Positions 45,911 through 54,605 are shown, numbered from the stretch's first letter. The stretch: 64,000 nt of DNA from an uncultured Persicobacter sp. (GCA_947498325.1 CANMKE010000011.1:1-64000); one strand, 5' to 3'. Numbers and translations: made by a program. The notes: generated from the sequence alone by a model not told the origin.

Positions 45911-47512
45911 ATGAAAAAAAAGATAACGTCTGTATTTTTAACGTTGCTGCTAATGTTACCCATTGCGGGGGCATGGGCAAAAACGGACCACCTTAAACTC
46001 AAGGCCGAAGGCTATGACAGCCACGTGGATTTACAATGGCAAGCCGTAAAGGGCGCAACTGCCTATCAGATTTTTGCGAGAGAAGAGGGGCAAAAGGAAT
46101 TTACCCTTCGTGCAAAGACGGCGGACCTTCATTATCTTGATTTTGTGACGGATCTCGGACGGAATATCGCCCTGGATTATAAAGTTACTCCTGTGGTGAA
46201 TGGCCACGCTTTGGCATCTTCGGCAGTGGCACATGCGGCCATTCATGATTTCTCTGACGATCAGCTGGTGAATATGGTGCAGCAATACACCTTTCAGTAC
46301 TTTTGGGATTATGCCGATGCTAAAACAGGCTTGGCCTGGGAGCGTAATTCAGACCCAAAAGATGCCGCGATCGCTATTGGCGGCAGTGGTTTCGGTGTCA
46401 TGACGATCGTTGTGGCGGCAGAACATGGCTGGATCACCCGTGAGCAGGCGGTGGCTCGCCTGACAAAAATTACGCACTTTTTGAAAAATGCAGAGCGTTA
46501 TCATGGCATGTGGTCGCATTGGTATTATGCTTCCAATGGAAAAACCAAAGCCTTTTCAAAATACGATGATGGTGGCGATTTAGTAGAGTCTGCTTTTATG
46601 GCGGAAGGATTGCTGACCGTCCGTCAGTACTTCAATAAAAACAACAAATCTGAAACCGCATTGCGCAATACCATTACCGACCTTTGGGAAGGCATGGACT
46701 GGCAATGGTATACCAACGGACAAAAAGGATTGACCTGGCACTGGTCCAAGAAATACGGCTTCAAAATGAACTTCGTCATTCACGGTTACAATGAATGTCT
46801 GATTGCCTACATTCTTGCGGAATCGTCGCCAACACATCCTATTACGAAGGCGGGTTACAACACCGTTTGGGCGGGAAGAAATAGCGTTACCCACCGCAAT
46901 GGCAATATTTATTATGGCATGAGTTTGCCTTTGGGTAATAAGGAACACATGGGTGGCCCATTATTCTTTGCCCATTATTCTTATCAGGGGCTTGATCCTC
47001 GTGGCTTGCGTGATCAGTATGCTAATTACTGGGAGCAAAACCGTCGTCATACGTTAATCAACCGCGCTTATTGTATCGATAACCCAAGAGGCTATGCCGG
47101 TTATGGTGAAAACCTTTGGGGACTCACCGCCAGTGATCTGGTACCGAATGGCTATGGCGCAAGTGCACCCAACCGCGATTATGGCGTGATTGCCCCAACA
47201 GCGGCACTTTCTTCTATGCCTTACGCTCCAGCGGAATCCATGAAGGTGCTTAAAAACCTTTACAGAAACTTCGGAAAAGATACCTTCGGGAAATACGGTT
47301 TTTATGATGCCGTGAAGCCTGCCTTGCGCGGTACCTCAACCCCTTGGGTGCGTAAAAACTACCTGGCGATTGATCAGGGACCGATTGTAAACATGATGGA
47401 AAATTATCGCTCGGGCTTGCTGTGGAATAATTTTATGAAGAATAAAGAAATCCTGAAAGGACTTCAGAAGCTTGGGTTTACACGTCATGGAAAAACCATC
47501 ACAGTACAATAA
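45911..47512 (+). CDS. Second GH144-type glucanase, without sorting domain
   Basis: A 533-residue paralogue of the preceding enzyme. After a signal peptide (ending GAWA-KTD) comes a fibronectin-like domain (LKAEGYDSHVDLQWQAVKGATAYQI) and then the Glycoamylase/GH144 catalytic domain with the same landmarks: TFQYFWDYADAKTGLAWER, GGSGFGVMTIVVAAEHGW, YHGMWSHWYYAS, TWHWSKKYGFKMNFVIHGYNE, GLTASDLVPNGYGA, YLAIDQGPIVNMMENY. There is no T9SS domain, so it should stay in the periplasm and trim imported oligosaccharides, complementing the surface enzyme. I prefer ATG 45911 to an in-frame TTG at 45887 because the signal peptide begins there. Its stop codon shares one base with the next start (TAATG), so the downstream esterase is translationally coupled. 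Confidence 0.84.
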   Translation: MKKKITSVFLTLLLMLPIAGAWAKTDHLKLKAEGYDSHVDLQWQAVKGATAYQIFAREEGQKEFTLRAKTADLHYLDFVTDLGRNIALDYKVTPVVNGHALASSAVAHAAIHDFSDDQLVNMVQQYTFQYFWDYADAKTGLAWERNSDPKDAAIAIGGSGFGVMTIVVAAEHGWITREQAVARLTKITHFLKNAERYHGMWSHWYYASNGKTKAFSKYDDGGDLVESAFMAEGLLTVRQYFNKNNKSETALRNTITDLWEGMDWQWYTNGQKGLTWHWSKKYGFKMNFVIHGYNECLIAYILAESSPTHPITKAGYNTVWAGRNSVTHRNGNIYYGMSLPLGNKEHMGGPLFFAHYSYQGLDPRGLRDQYANYWEQNRRHTLINRAYCIDNPRGYAGYGENLWGLTASDLVPNGYGASAPNRDYGVIAPTAALSSMPYAPAESMKVLKNLYRNFGKDTFGKYGFYDAVKPALRGTSTPWVRKNYLAIDQGPIVNMMENYRSGLLWNNFMKNKEILKGLQKLGFTRHGKTITVQ

Positions 47513-48306
47513 TGGGTAGCGGAATAATCAAAAAAATAGCTTTAATGGTACTGGCGATGGTCAGTACCCTAAGCTTGGCACAAGCACAGGAAGGGCACTT
47601 TGAGGCGCGGCAGTTTACTTCAGGAAATCAGGTATTAAATTACCGTATGCTGAAGCCCGCACATTTTGAGCAAGGGAAGCAATACCCCTTGGTGGTTTTT
47701 TTGCACGGCTCAGGCGAGCGAGGCAACGACAATAAAATTCAGCTGGTGCATGGTGCTTCGGTATTCACCAATGCTGAAAATATGGCCAAGCACCCTGCCA
47801 TAGTCATTTTTCCACAGTGCCCAAAAGATCAAAGCTGGGTGAAGATGTCGCGCACGCATAAAAAAGGGGAGGACGCTACCTTCCTTTTTCCCAAAACCAA
47901 AAAACCACAGCCTGCCATGGCTTTGGTGAATGAATTGGTGGACAGCCTGCGGGCAAGTGGACAGGTCAATAAAAAGCAAGTATATGTGATGGGGCTTTCG
48001 CTCGGAGGTTTTGGTACGCTGGATTGTTTGCAGCGGTGGCCTCATAAATATGCGGCGGCGGTTGTGATTTGCGGCGGGAACAATCCCGAGCTGGCGCATC
48101 GGTACCGCCGTAAGCCAATTTGGTTCTTCCATGGCTCCAAGGATGATATCGTTCCCAATCACTATTCAAGAGCGATTTACAATAAAATCAAAAAGTATAA
48201 TTCAGGCACCAAATATACCTTGGTGGAAGGGGCCAACCACAACAGCTGGGACAGTGCATTTGCTACTCCTGAACTGCTCGACTGGTTGTTTCAGTGGAAA
48301 AAATAA
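47512..48306 (+). CDS. Secreted alpha/beta-hydrolase esterase (1 of 3 in the PUL)
   Basis: A 264-residue serine hydrolase of the prolyl oligopeptidase/CE1-like esterase group, with a signal peptide (cleavage near AQAQ-EGH) and no lipobox. The oxyanion-hole motif is FLHGSGERGND. The catalytic residues are Ser163 in GLSLGG, Asp211 or Asp212 in HGSKDD, and His243 in ANHNSW. It overlaps the GH144 gene by one base, the strongest sign that its substrate is a decorated form of that enzyme's glucan. I infer removal of an ester substituent such as succinyl or acetyl; the acyl group cannot be read from sequence. Two lipoprotein relatives follow at 49431 and 51532. Confidence 0.82.
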   Translation: MGSGIIKKIALMVLAMVSTLSLAQAQEGHFEARQFTSGNQVLNYRMLKPAHFEQGKQYPLVVFLHGSGERGNDNKIQLVHGASVFTNAENMAKHPAIVIFPQCPKDQSWVKMSRTHKKGEDATFLFPKTKKPQPAMALVNELVDSLRASGQVNKKQVYVMGLSLGGFGTLDCLQRWPHKYAAAVVICGGNNPELAHRYRRKPIWFFHGSKDDIVPNHYSRAIYNKIKKYNSGTKYTLVEGANHNSWDSAFATPELLDWLFQWKK

Positions 48307-48361
48307 TCCCTTGATTCCCCGCCTCAGCCTGATGTTTTACGCCTAATTTTGAAAGGATATC

Positions 48362-49408
48362 ATGAACAAAATCAATTGCTTTATTCAATTCGTAGCCGTC
48401 TGTTTGATGGGGACCATCGTGATGGGGTGTTCCCGTCAGCAATCGGACCCATTTTTAAAAACAAGCGTGCTCAATAAGGCAGATTTTGATTTCAATAACC
48501 ATGATGAGGTATCGGTGGATTTGCGTGGGGAGTCGGTGTCGGGGCTGAAGGCCATCAAGATTTTAGAAGGGAAGAAAGTGTTGGGGCAAAGGCGCCATTT
48601 TATGAATCCGCATATTGCGGAATTTACTTTCGATATCGGTAAGCTGCCTGCGGGGGAGCACCACCTATTGGGCCTTACTGAAAATATCCATGGACAGGTG
48701 GATTCCCTTTCTTTCGATTTGCCCGTGTGCGAATATAAAAAGCCCAAGCTGGTATTTCATGTAGATTTTGATCACCATCAGGTGAACGACATCAAAGGGT
48801 TTTTAAAGGCTAAAATTAAGGGCCGTCCACAATTTACCCGTGGGGTGAAGGGCCTGCACTCTTCGGCCTATCGGGGAAATATCCGCAGTTACCTGACCTA
48901 TGATATTTCGTCGGTGAACTGGAAGGGCAGCCGCCTGTCGATTTCCTTTTGGTATAAATGCGCCGCTAAAGCGACCAATCGGGAGGCGATACTCAGTATG
49001 TGGGCATCAAAAGGATTGCAGGGCATCACGTTAATGCGTCGGGAAAATGGCTATACGGCCAATATTGGTACTGTGGCAGGCGATACCTGGTGTGGTGCTT
49101 CTGCACAAACGCCTTCGGGGGGCTCCGAAATTATCCATGATATGCCTTTCAGTAAAAATGGCTGGGATCATGTGGTGCTGACGGTCAGTCCCAAAATGCT
49201 GAAATTATATGTCAATGGGGTTTTGGCAGTACAGAATGATCTTCATCATAAAATTGATTGGCGCAATGTGAATACCTTGTCCATAGGATCGGGATTGCCT
49301 AATTATAAACGATTTAACTATCAGACCGCCACAGGAAGCATTGATCATGTAAAGATTTTCAATTCAACGCTTTCGGCAGAAGATGTAAGGAATATTACAA
49401 AAATCTAA
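48362..49408 (+). CDS. LamG-domain surface lipoprotein (first copy)
   Basis: A 348-residue lipoprotein, lipobox at IVMGC (Cys23). Residues about 35-125 form a small beta-domain (VSVDLRGESVSGLKAIKILEGKKVLGQ). Residues about 135-345 form a concanavalin A-like/LamG jelly roll (YRGNIRSYLTYDISSVNW, LSISFWYKC, GWDHVVLTVSPKMLKLYVNGVL, IDHVKIFNSTLSAEDV). The architecture is that of a PUL surface glycan-binding protein rather than an enzyme, because no catalytic residues typical of LamG-fold hydrolases are apparent. It is paired with the esterase 22 bases downstream. A clear paralogue occupies 50439-51518. I do not know its ligand. Confidence 0.78.
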   Translation: MNKINCFIQFVAVCLMGTIVMGCSRQQSDPFLKTSVLNKADFDFNNHDEVSVDLRGESVSGLKAIKILEGKKVLGQRRHFMNPHIAEFTFDIGKLPAGEHHLLGLTENIHGQVDSLSFDLPVCEYKKPKLVFHVDFDHHQVNDIKGFLKAKIKGRPQFTRGVKGLHSSAYRGNIRSYLTYDISSVNWKGSRLSISFWYKCAAKATNREAILSMWASKGLQGITLMRRENGYTANIGTVAGDTWCGASAQTPSGGSEIIHDMPFSKNGWDHVVLTVSPKMLKLYVNGVLAVQNDLHHKIDWRNVNTLSIGSGLPNYKRFNYQTATGSIDHVKIFNSTLSAEDVRNITKI

Positions 49409-49430
49409 ACGACTAAACACAATAAATGCT

Positions 49431-50309
49431 ATGAAATATCTTAGCGGAATCGTATTGCTGATCATCGCCTTGGCGAGCTGCAGCCCTAAACCTGAGCAAA
49501 AAAAAGAAAGCTCGATTGTTGAGGCAAAAACTTCCTACCTGCCATATCAGCAGGAAGTGAAAAAACCTCTGGACAATTACCTGCACAAGGTTTACATCAA
49601 TAAGGATGGTATTATGCAATACCGTGTGTTGTATCCTGAAAATTTTGATCCGCACAAAAAATACCCGATGATCTTGATGATCCACGGAATGGGAGAGTGC
49701 GGCAGCAATAACGCCAGCCAATTGAACAATGGCGGTAAATTCTTTTTGAATGAAGACTTCCGCAAAAATCACCCTGCGATCGTCGTGTTCCCACAATGTC
49801 CACGTGGCTACCGTTGGGATTCCAAAGTGATGCCCGGATCAGGCAAAGAACATTATACCACCAAGAAAAAAGACTGGTACTGGACTTATGACACGGCACC
49901 GAACCATCAGTTGGCCATGTTGATGGACTTCACCAAAGACTTCATCAATAACAGTGGCATTGTGGATAAAAGCAGATGTTATGTTGGTGGAATTTCAATG
50001 GGTTGTATGACCGCCTATGAGATTTCTTATCGCATGCCTAAAACCTTTGCTGCGGGTTATTATATGTCTGGTGGTGGAAATCCAAAAGACATCGTTGCCA
50101 AATGTTCGCATATGGCCTTCCGTATTATGCACGGCGATGCCGACAACGTAGTAGATCCTGCCTATGCCGACCGCATGGAAGCAGCATTGAAAGCAGCCAA
50201 TATCGAAGTGGTACGCAACACTTACCACGGTATCGGTCACGGCCCATGGAACGATCCAATGTTCAAAGAGCCAGGCCTAATGGATTGGTTGTTCTCGCAC
50301 CATCTGTAA
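49431..50309 (+). CDS. Lipoprotein alpha/beta-hydrolase esterase (2 of 3)
   Basis: A 292-residue serine hydrolase anchored as a lipoprotein (lipobox LASC, Cys17). The fold landmarks are MIHGMGECGSNN (oxyanion hole), Ser189 in GISMG, an acidic residue in HGDADNVVD (probably Asp238), and His270 in GIGHGPW. It is more similar to the third esterase than to the first: both share the TSYLPY segment after the lipobox, the RWDSKV segment and the terminal DWLFSHH. That pattern fits duplication of a LamG-esterase pair. The likely role is removal of ester groups from the PUL glycan at the membrane surface, inferred from context. Confidence 0.82.
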   Translation: MKYLSGIVLLIIALASCSPKPEQKKESSIVEAKTSYLPYQQEVKKPLDNYLHKVYINKDGIMQYRVLYPENFDPHKKYPMILMIHGMGECGSNNASQLNNGGKFFLNEDFRKNHPAIVVFPQCPRGYRWDSKVMPGSGKEHYTTKKKDWYWTYDTAPNHQLAMLMDFTKDFINNSGIVDKSRCYVGGISMGCMTAYEISYRMPKTFAAGYYMSGGGNPKDIVAKCSHMAFRIMHGDADNVVDPAYADRMEAALKAANIEVVRNTYHGIGHGPWNDPMFKEPGLMDWLFSHHL

Positions 50310-50438
50310 GCCAACCGTTATTTTTATCAGCCTGAAATAATAACCGATTTTTACCTTCTACTGAAAGGAAGAGGGGTTATAAGTCAGTAAAAATACTAGC
50401 CAGCATCTGCCTGTTTTTTTCTTTTTAATAACATACTT

Positions 50439-51518
50439 ATGACTAAAGTAAAACTATTGGGTAGCGTTTTTACCACAACATCATTGATCGCAATGATGTG
50501 TGCGTGTTCTACCAGCGATGATCCGACTCCGATACAAAAGGAGACAGGCGTTGTAAAAACCACACTATTGAATCAGGATCAGCTCAATGTTACTGATCAC
50601 GATAAATTGATTCTTGAGCTTCGTGGGCAAGCAAGTTTGGGGCTGAAAGATATTCGTGTAATTGACGGCGATAAGGTGCAGGAGCGCAACAAGTTCCTCA
50701 ATAGTGAAATCGCAGAATTCAGCTTCGACCTTGGGGTGCAGTCTGCTGGAGACCATACTTTTTTGGCTATTGTTGAGGGCAAAGATGGGCAGTTGGATAC
50801 TTTGGAGATTCCTGTGACGGTCAGTAAGCACAAAAAGCCAGGGTTGGTGTTTGAGACTGATTTTGAGGGCAAGAAGGCCGATGATCTTAACGGTGGGCTG
50901 AAGGCCACAGCGGTTGGGCCAATCACTTTTGCTCAGGGACATTCGCCAGCGAGCCAGGCATATCAGGGAGCAGAAAACAGCTACCTGACCTATGATGTGA
51001 GCGGCGCGAAATGGATGGCCGATAAAGATCAGGCCATGACGATTTCTTTATGGTATAAAAACGATCCTGCGCAAAAAGGTCGTGCGGCTTTAGTAACCCT
51101 TTGGGGCGACGATGCCCAGGCATTTAACGGTGTAGCGGTACTGAAACGCGATAAGGGATACAGTGCCAATATTGGTATGGTGAATGGCGATACCTGGTGT
51201 GGCTCTTCCGCAAAAAGTGCTTCGGGTGGTTCTACCATCGTTCACAGCCATCCTTTCTCACTCAATAGCTGGGATCATATTGTTTTGACGATCGGTAAAG
51301 GGCAATTGAAAATGTATGTGAACGGGGAGTTGTCGGTAACCAACAAAATGTCTTCGGAGATCAACTGGAAATCGGTGACCAAATTGACGATCGGCTCGGG
51401 CTTACCGAATTACAACCGTTACAAATATGGCACTGCAACAGGGCAGATCGACAATGTGAAGATCTATAACGCCACCCTTTCTGCAGACGACGTTTCTCAA
51501 CTGTTCAACAATAAATAA
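50439..51518 (+). CDS. LamG-domain surface lipoprotein (second copy)
   Basis: A 359-residue lipoprotein (lipobox MCAC, Cys23) with the same two-part layout as the protein at 48362: an N-terminal beta-domain (LELRGQASLGLKDIRVIDGDKVQ) and a LamG jelly roll. Shared blocks include SYLTYDVS, GDTWCGSSA, SWDHIVLTIGKGQLKMYVNG, IGSGLPNYNRYKYGTATGQ and IDNVKIYNATLSADDV. The near-identical GDTWCG and IGSGLPNY blocks in both copies suggest a conserved ligand surface. It is followed after 13 bases by the third esterase. No enzymatic function is evident. Confidence 0.78.
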   Translation: MTKVKLLGSVFTTTSLIAMMCACSTSDDPTPIQKETGVVKTTLLNQDQLNVTDHDKLILELRGQASLGLKDIRVIDGDKVQERNKFLNSEIAEFSFDLGVQSAGDHTFLAIVEGKDGQLDTLEIPVTVSKHKKPGLVFETDFEGKKADDLNGGLKATAVGPITFAQGHSPASQAYQGAENSYLTYDVSGAKWMADKDQAMTISLWYKNDPAQKGRAALVTLWGDDAQAFNGVAVLKRDKGYSANIGMVNGDTWCGSSAKSASGGSTIVHSHPFSLNSWDHIVLTIGKGQLKMYVNGELSVTNKMSSEINWKSVTKLTIGSGLPNYNRYKYGTATGQIDNVKIYNATLSADDVSQLFNNK

Positions 51519-51531
51519 TCGCAATACTGTT

Positions 51532-52392
51532 ATGAAAAAATTATTAGCTTTGGCCATGATGGTGTGCGCTTTTATGAGTTGTACATCTAAAGAGGACAGC
51601 CCAATTCAGGAGGTGGTAAAGCCGCTTTCTAATCCTGTTACTTCTTATCTGCCTTACGACAGAATCCTTAAAACACCTATGGATCAGTATTATGACAAGG
51701 TTTTTGAAGGGACTGAAGGCAGCCTGAATTACCGTATGCTGTTTCCGAAAAACTACGACCCTTCAAAGCAATACCCATTGATTGTGGTACTGCATGGTTT
51801 GGGGGAACGCGGCAACGACAATCAACGCCAGCTGAGTAACGGAGGGGCTTTCTTTTTGGAAGATGGTTTCCGCAATCAGCACCAGGCAATTGTCGTATTT
51901 CCACAATGCCCTACAAGCACTCGTTGGGACAGCAAAGTTGCGGGCAAAGACAAATTGAAATGGTTCTGGAAGTATAAAGAGGAGCCAACACCGTATTTAT
52001 CATTAGTAATGAAATTGGTGAATGACCTTCAGGCAAAAAAGGTTGTCGATACGAAGCAAATGTATGCCATGGGAATCTCTTCAGGCGCCATGGGTACGTA
52101 TGAATTATGCTACCGTATGCCGAAAACTTTTGCGGCGGCGGTTGTGATGTCTGGTGGTGGAAATCCTCAGGATATTGTTGATCATTGTTCAAAAATGGCT
52201 TTCCGTATTATGCACGGCGATGCCGACGGAGTAGTGGACATTAGCTATGCTAACCACATGGTTCAAGCCATGAAGGATGCCAAGATGGAAGTGAAACAGG
52301 ACGTATTCCCTGGTATCGGTCATGGCCCATGGAACGACCCAATGTTTACTACCCCAGGCTTGATGGATTGGTTGTTCTCGCACCATAAATAA
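51532..52392 (+). CDS. Lipoprotein alpha/beta-hydrolase esterase (3 of 3)
   Basis: The 286-residue product carries a lipobox at FMSC (Cys17). The hydrolase core shows VLHGLGERGNDN, nucleophile Ser183 in GISSG, the acidic loop HGDADGVVD, and His264 in GIGHGPW. It is closely related to the esterase at 49431 and completes a second LamG-esterase pair. The retention of all catalytic residues in both copies argues that both are active, perhaps on different acyl groups or positions. It is the last gene before a repeat-rich non-coding interval. Confidence 0.82.
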   Translation: MKKLLALAMMVCAFMSCTSKEDSPIQEVVKPLSNPVTSYLPYDRILKTPMDQYYDKVFEGTEGSLNYRMLFPKNYDPSKQYPLIVVLHGLGERGNDNQRQLSNGGAFFLEDGFRNQHQAIVVFPQCPTSTRWDSKVAGKDKLKWFWKYKEEPTPYLSLVMKLVNDLQAKKVVDTKQMYAMGISSGAMGTYELCYRMPKTFAAAVVMSGGGNPQDIVDHCSKMAFRIMHGDADGVVDISYANHMVQAMKDAKMEVKQDVFPGIGHGPWNDPMFTTPGLMDWLFSHHK

Positions 52393-52731
52393 AATTTTCA
52401 TGCCTATGCAGGGATAAAATTATATGATTTGTTGGGGGCTGTCGCGCAACTATGTTTGCAATTTATCAAACCAAATAAAATTTGCTCACGCTCATTTACC
52501 CATGGAGTGAATTCCATGGCTATTACAAAAAGTCCTTTCAGGACTGCTGTGCCGAAGGTACATTTCCCAGTAGCTGCGGGTTTTAACCCGTAGTAGATAA
52601 GTGGGAGAATAAAATTTGGATATTGTTCTTTCAAGGACAGTTGTGCAACAGCCGCTAAACAAACAGCCCTGCCACCAACGAGTTAATTTAAAATAGAAAA
52701 GAATAGAAAAATACTTACTAAACGACTGAAA
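52393..52731. other. Repeat-rich interval before the GH43-like gene
   Basis: The 339 bases between the third esterase and the GH43-like gene contain no ORF. Most of the interval is an inverted-repeat-bounded element (52434-52655) with three internal hairpins, annotated separately. The promoter for the GH43-like gene, if any, lies in the last 75 bases; no consensus element was found. Confidence 0.6.
52434..52655. mobile_element. MITE/REP-like element with degenerate terminal repeats and three hairpins
   Basis: GGGGCTGTCGCGCAACT (52435-52451) faces the reverse complement GCGGCTGTTGCACAACT (from 52639-52655), 14 of 17 identical. The ends share GGCTGTTGCA-type sequence with the element at 3894-4083. 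Inside are three hairpins: CCATGGA/TCCATGG (52500-52519), AGTCCT/AGGACT (52531-52545) and CTGCGGGTT/AACCCGTAG (52574-52593). Hairpin clusters of this kind resemble REP elements linked to IS200-like (RAYT) transposases in Bacteroidota, but no transposase is present. Confidence 0.6.
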
Positions 52732-54543
52732 ATGAAAGCAATCAAAAAGTTGTTGATGTCCGTTGCTGCCGCTGCCTTGTTTGGTGGAAGTGCGATGGCA
52801 CAGACGCAATTGCCACAGACCTACTGTAACCCGCTGAATGTGGATTACACGTACATGATTTATAATTCCCAAAAAGATATTTCCTATCGTTCAGGGGCTG
52901 ACCCTTCAGCGGTAGAGTTTCGTGGGGAGTACTATATGTTCGTAACCCGATCAATGGGTTACTGGCATTCAACAGATTTGGTGAACTGGGATTTCATCAC
53001 GCCTAAAAACTGGTATTTTCAGGGCTCCAATGCACCGACGGCCTTCAACTATAAAGATTCGGTACTCTATGTAGCGGGGAACCCTTCTGGTTCAATGTCG
53101 ATTTTGCATACCGACAATCCAAAGGCTGGAGAATGGACTCCTTCGCGGTCGATCATCCATAATTTGCAGGATCCTGAGTTGTTCATCGACGACGACGGAC
53201 AGGCTTATATGTATTGGGGTTCTTCCAATAAATTACCGATCCGCGCACGAAAAATGAACCGCACCAAGCGTTTCACTTATCAGAACAAGGTGTATGAAAT
53301 GATCAACCTTGATGAGTCTTTGCATGGCTGGGAACGTTTCGGTGAAAACAACTACCATCCAACCCTGAAAGAAGGTTATATTGAGGGGGCATCGATGACG
53401 AAACACAACGGTAAATACTACTTGCAATATGGCGCACCAGGCACAGAATTTAATGTGTATGCGGATGGCGTTTATATTGGCGATACCCCACTCGGCCCTT
53501 GGAAGTACATGAAGTCGAACCCAATGTGTTTGAAACCAGGTGGTTTCATTAACGGTTCAGGTCACGGTTCTACCATGAAGGATGTTCACGGACAGTATTG
53601 GCATTTTGCATCGATGGCACTGGCGTCGAACTCGCACTGGGAGCGCCGTTTGTGTATGTTCCCAACTTACTTTGACAAAGAGGGCTTGATGCATGCAGAT
53701 ACGCAGTTTGGCGATTACCCTCGCTTTGGTTCCAATCACCCGACCAAACCAGGGCAGTTTGCAGGCTGGATGTTGCTTTCTTATAACAAGCCTGCCAAGG
53801 TGGCCTCTTCTTGGATGGAAGTGAACAAAAGCACTGCCGCTGATGGCGAATACCTTGTCGATACACTGAAAGTAACCAAAAACGCCAAAGGTGAATTGCT
53901 GGCGCCAGTACTGACGGATGAGAACTCTAAATCTTACTGGGTAGCAAAAGCCAATGACGATCAGCAGTTTGTTGAAATTGACCTTCAGAAGCCAGGGAAA
54001 ATCTATGCGTTACAAATCAATTTCCATGATCATGAGTCTGGTTTGTATGGCCGATACAAAGACATGCGCCACCAATATGTTGTGGAGGCATCGATGGATG
54101 GTAAAACCTGGAAAACGATCGTTGACAAGCGCAACAATTATAAGGACGTTCCAAACGACTATGTTCAGTTGCCTGCACCTGTCCGTGCGCGCTTTGTGCG
54201 TTACAAAAACATCCATGTGCCAACGCCGAATTTAGCCATGTCGGAATTCCGAATTTTTGGTAAAGGTGAAGGAGCGAAACCAGCAAGTGTGAAACACTTT
54301 AAAGTGGAGCGCCAAAAAGACCGTCGTGATGCGATGCTGACTTGGGCAAAAGTTAAAGGCGCACAGGGCTACAACATTCGTTGGGGTATTGCTCCAGATA
54401 AGTTGTATGAATCGTGGTTGGTATACGATAAAACATCACTGAAATTGCCTTCATTGGATCGCGATACCAAATATTATGTTGCGATAGAATCTTTCAATGA
54501 AAACGGCATTTCTAAATTGTCAAAACCTGTAATGGTGAAATAA
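52732..54543 (+). CDS. GH43-like glycoside hydrolase with discoidin and fibronectin domains
   Basis: A 603-residue secreted enzyme with a signal peptide (1-23, ending SAMA-Q). The five-bladed propeller of clan GH-F covers about 28-370. The likely catalytic triad is visible: Asp57 (GADPSAVEF), Asp147 (NLQDPELFIDDDG) and Glu218 (YIEGASMTKHNGKYY). A discoidin (F5/8 type C) carbohydrate-binding domain follows at about 385-505 (RYKDMRHQYVVEASMDGKTWKTI) and a fibronectin type III domain at about 515-603. GH43 enzymes usually act on arabinose, xylose or galactose linkages, which are not expected in a plain beta-1,2-glucan. It may belong to the PUL as a debranching enzyme or be an adjacent unit separated by the repeat element. 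Confidence 0.8.
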   Translation: MKAIKKLLMSVAAAALFGGSAMAQTQLPQTYCNPLNVDYTYMIYNSQKDISYRSGADPSAVEFRGEYYMFVTRSMGYWHSTDLVNWDFITPKNWYFQGSNAPTAFNYKDSVLYVAGNPSGSMSILHTDNPKAGEWTPSRSIIHNLQDPELFIDDDGQAYMYWGSSNKLPIRARKMNRTKRFTYQNKVYEMINLDESLHGWERFGENNYHPTLKEGYIEGASMTKHNGKYYLQYGAPGTEFNVYADGVYIGDTPLGPWKYMKSNPMCLKPGGFINGSGHGSTMKDVHGQYWHFASMALASNSHWERRLCMFPTYFDKEGLMHADTQFGDYPRFGSNHPTKPGQFAGWMLLSYNKPAKVASSWMEVNKSTAADGEYLVDTLKVTKNAKGELLAPVLTDENSKSYWVAKANDDQQFVEIDLQKPGKIYALQINFHDHESGLYGRYKDMRHQYVVEASMDGKTWKTIVDKRNNYKDVPNDYVQLPAPVRARFVRYKNIHVPTPNLAMSEFRIFGKGEGAKPASVKHFKVERQKDRRDAMLTWAKVKGAQGYNIRWGIAPDKLYESWLVYDKTSLKLPSLDRDTKYYVAIESFNENGISKLSKPVMVK

Positions 54544-54566
54544 AGGTTGCACTGCATTTCTACCAG

Positions 54567-54605
54567 AATCCCTTTCCAATGCTTTTTGGGGAGGGATTTT
54601 TTTTG
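54567..54605 (+). terminator. Terminator closing the PUL
   Basis: AATCCCTTTCC (54567-54577) pairs with GGGGAGGGATT (54588-54598) with two G-U pairs, followed by a run of T residues. Confidence 0.85.

Noticed and set aside
48362-52392. Possible defence island made of paired small genes
   Set aside because: All products have signal peptides or lipoboxes and glycan-binding or hydrolase folds, so they belong with the PUL, not with intracellular defence.
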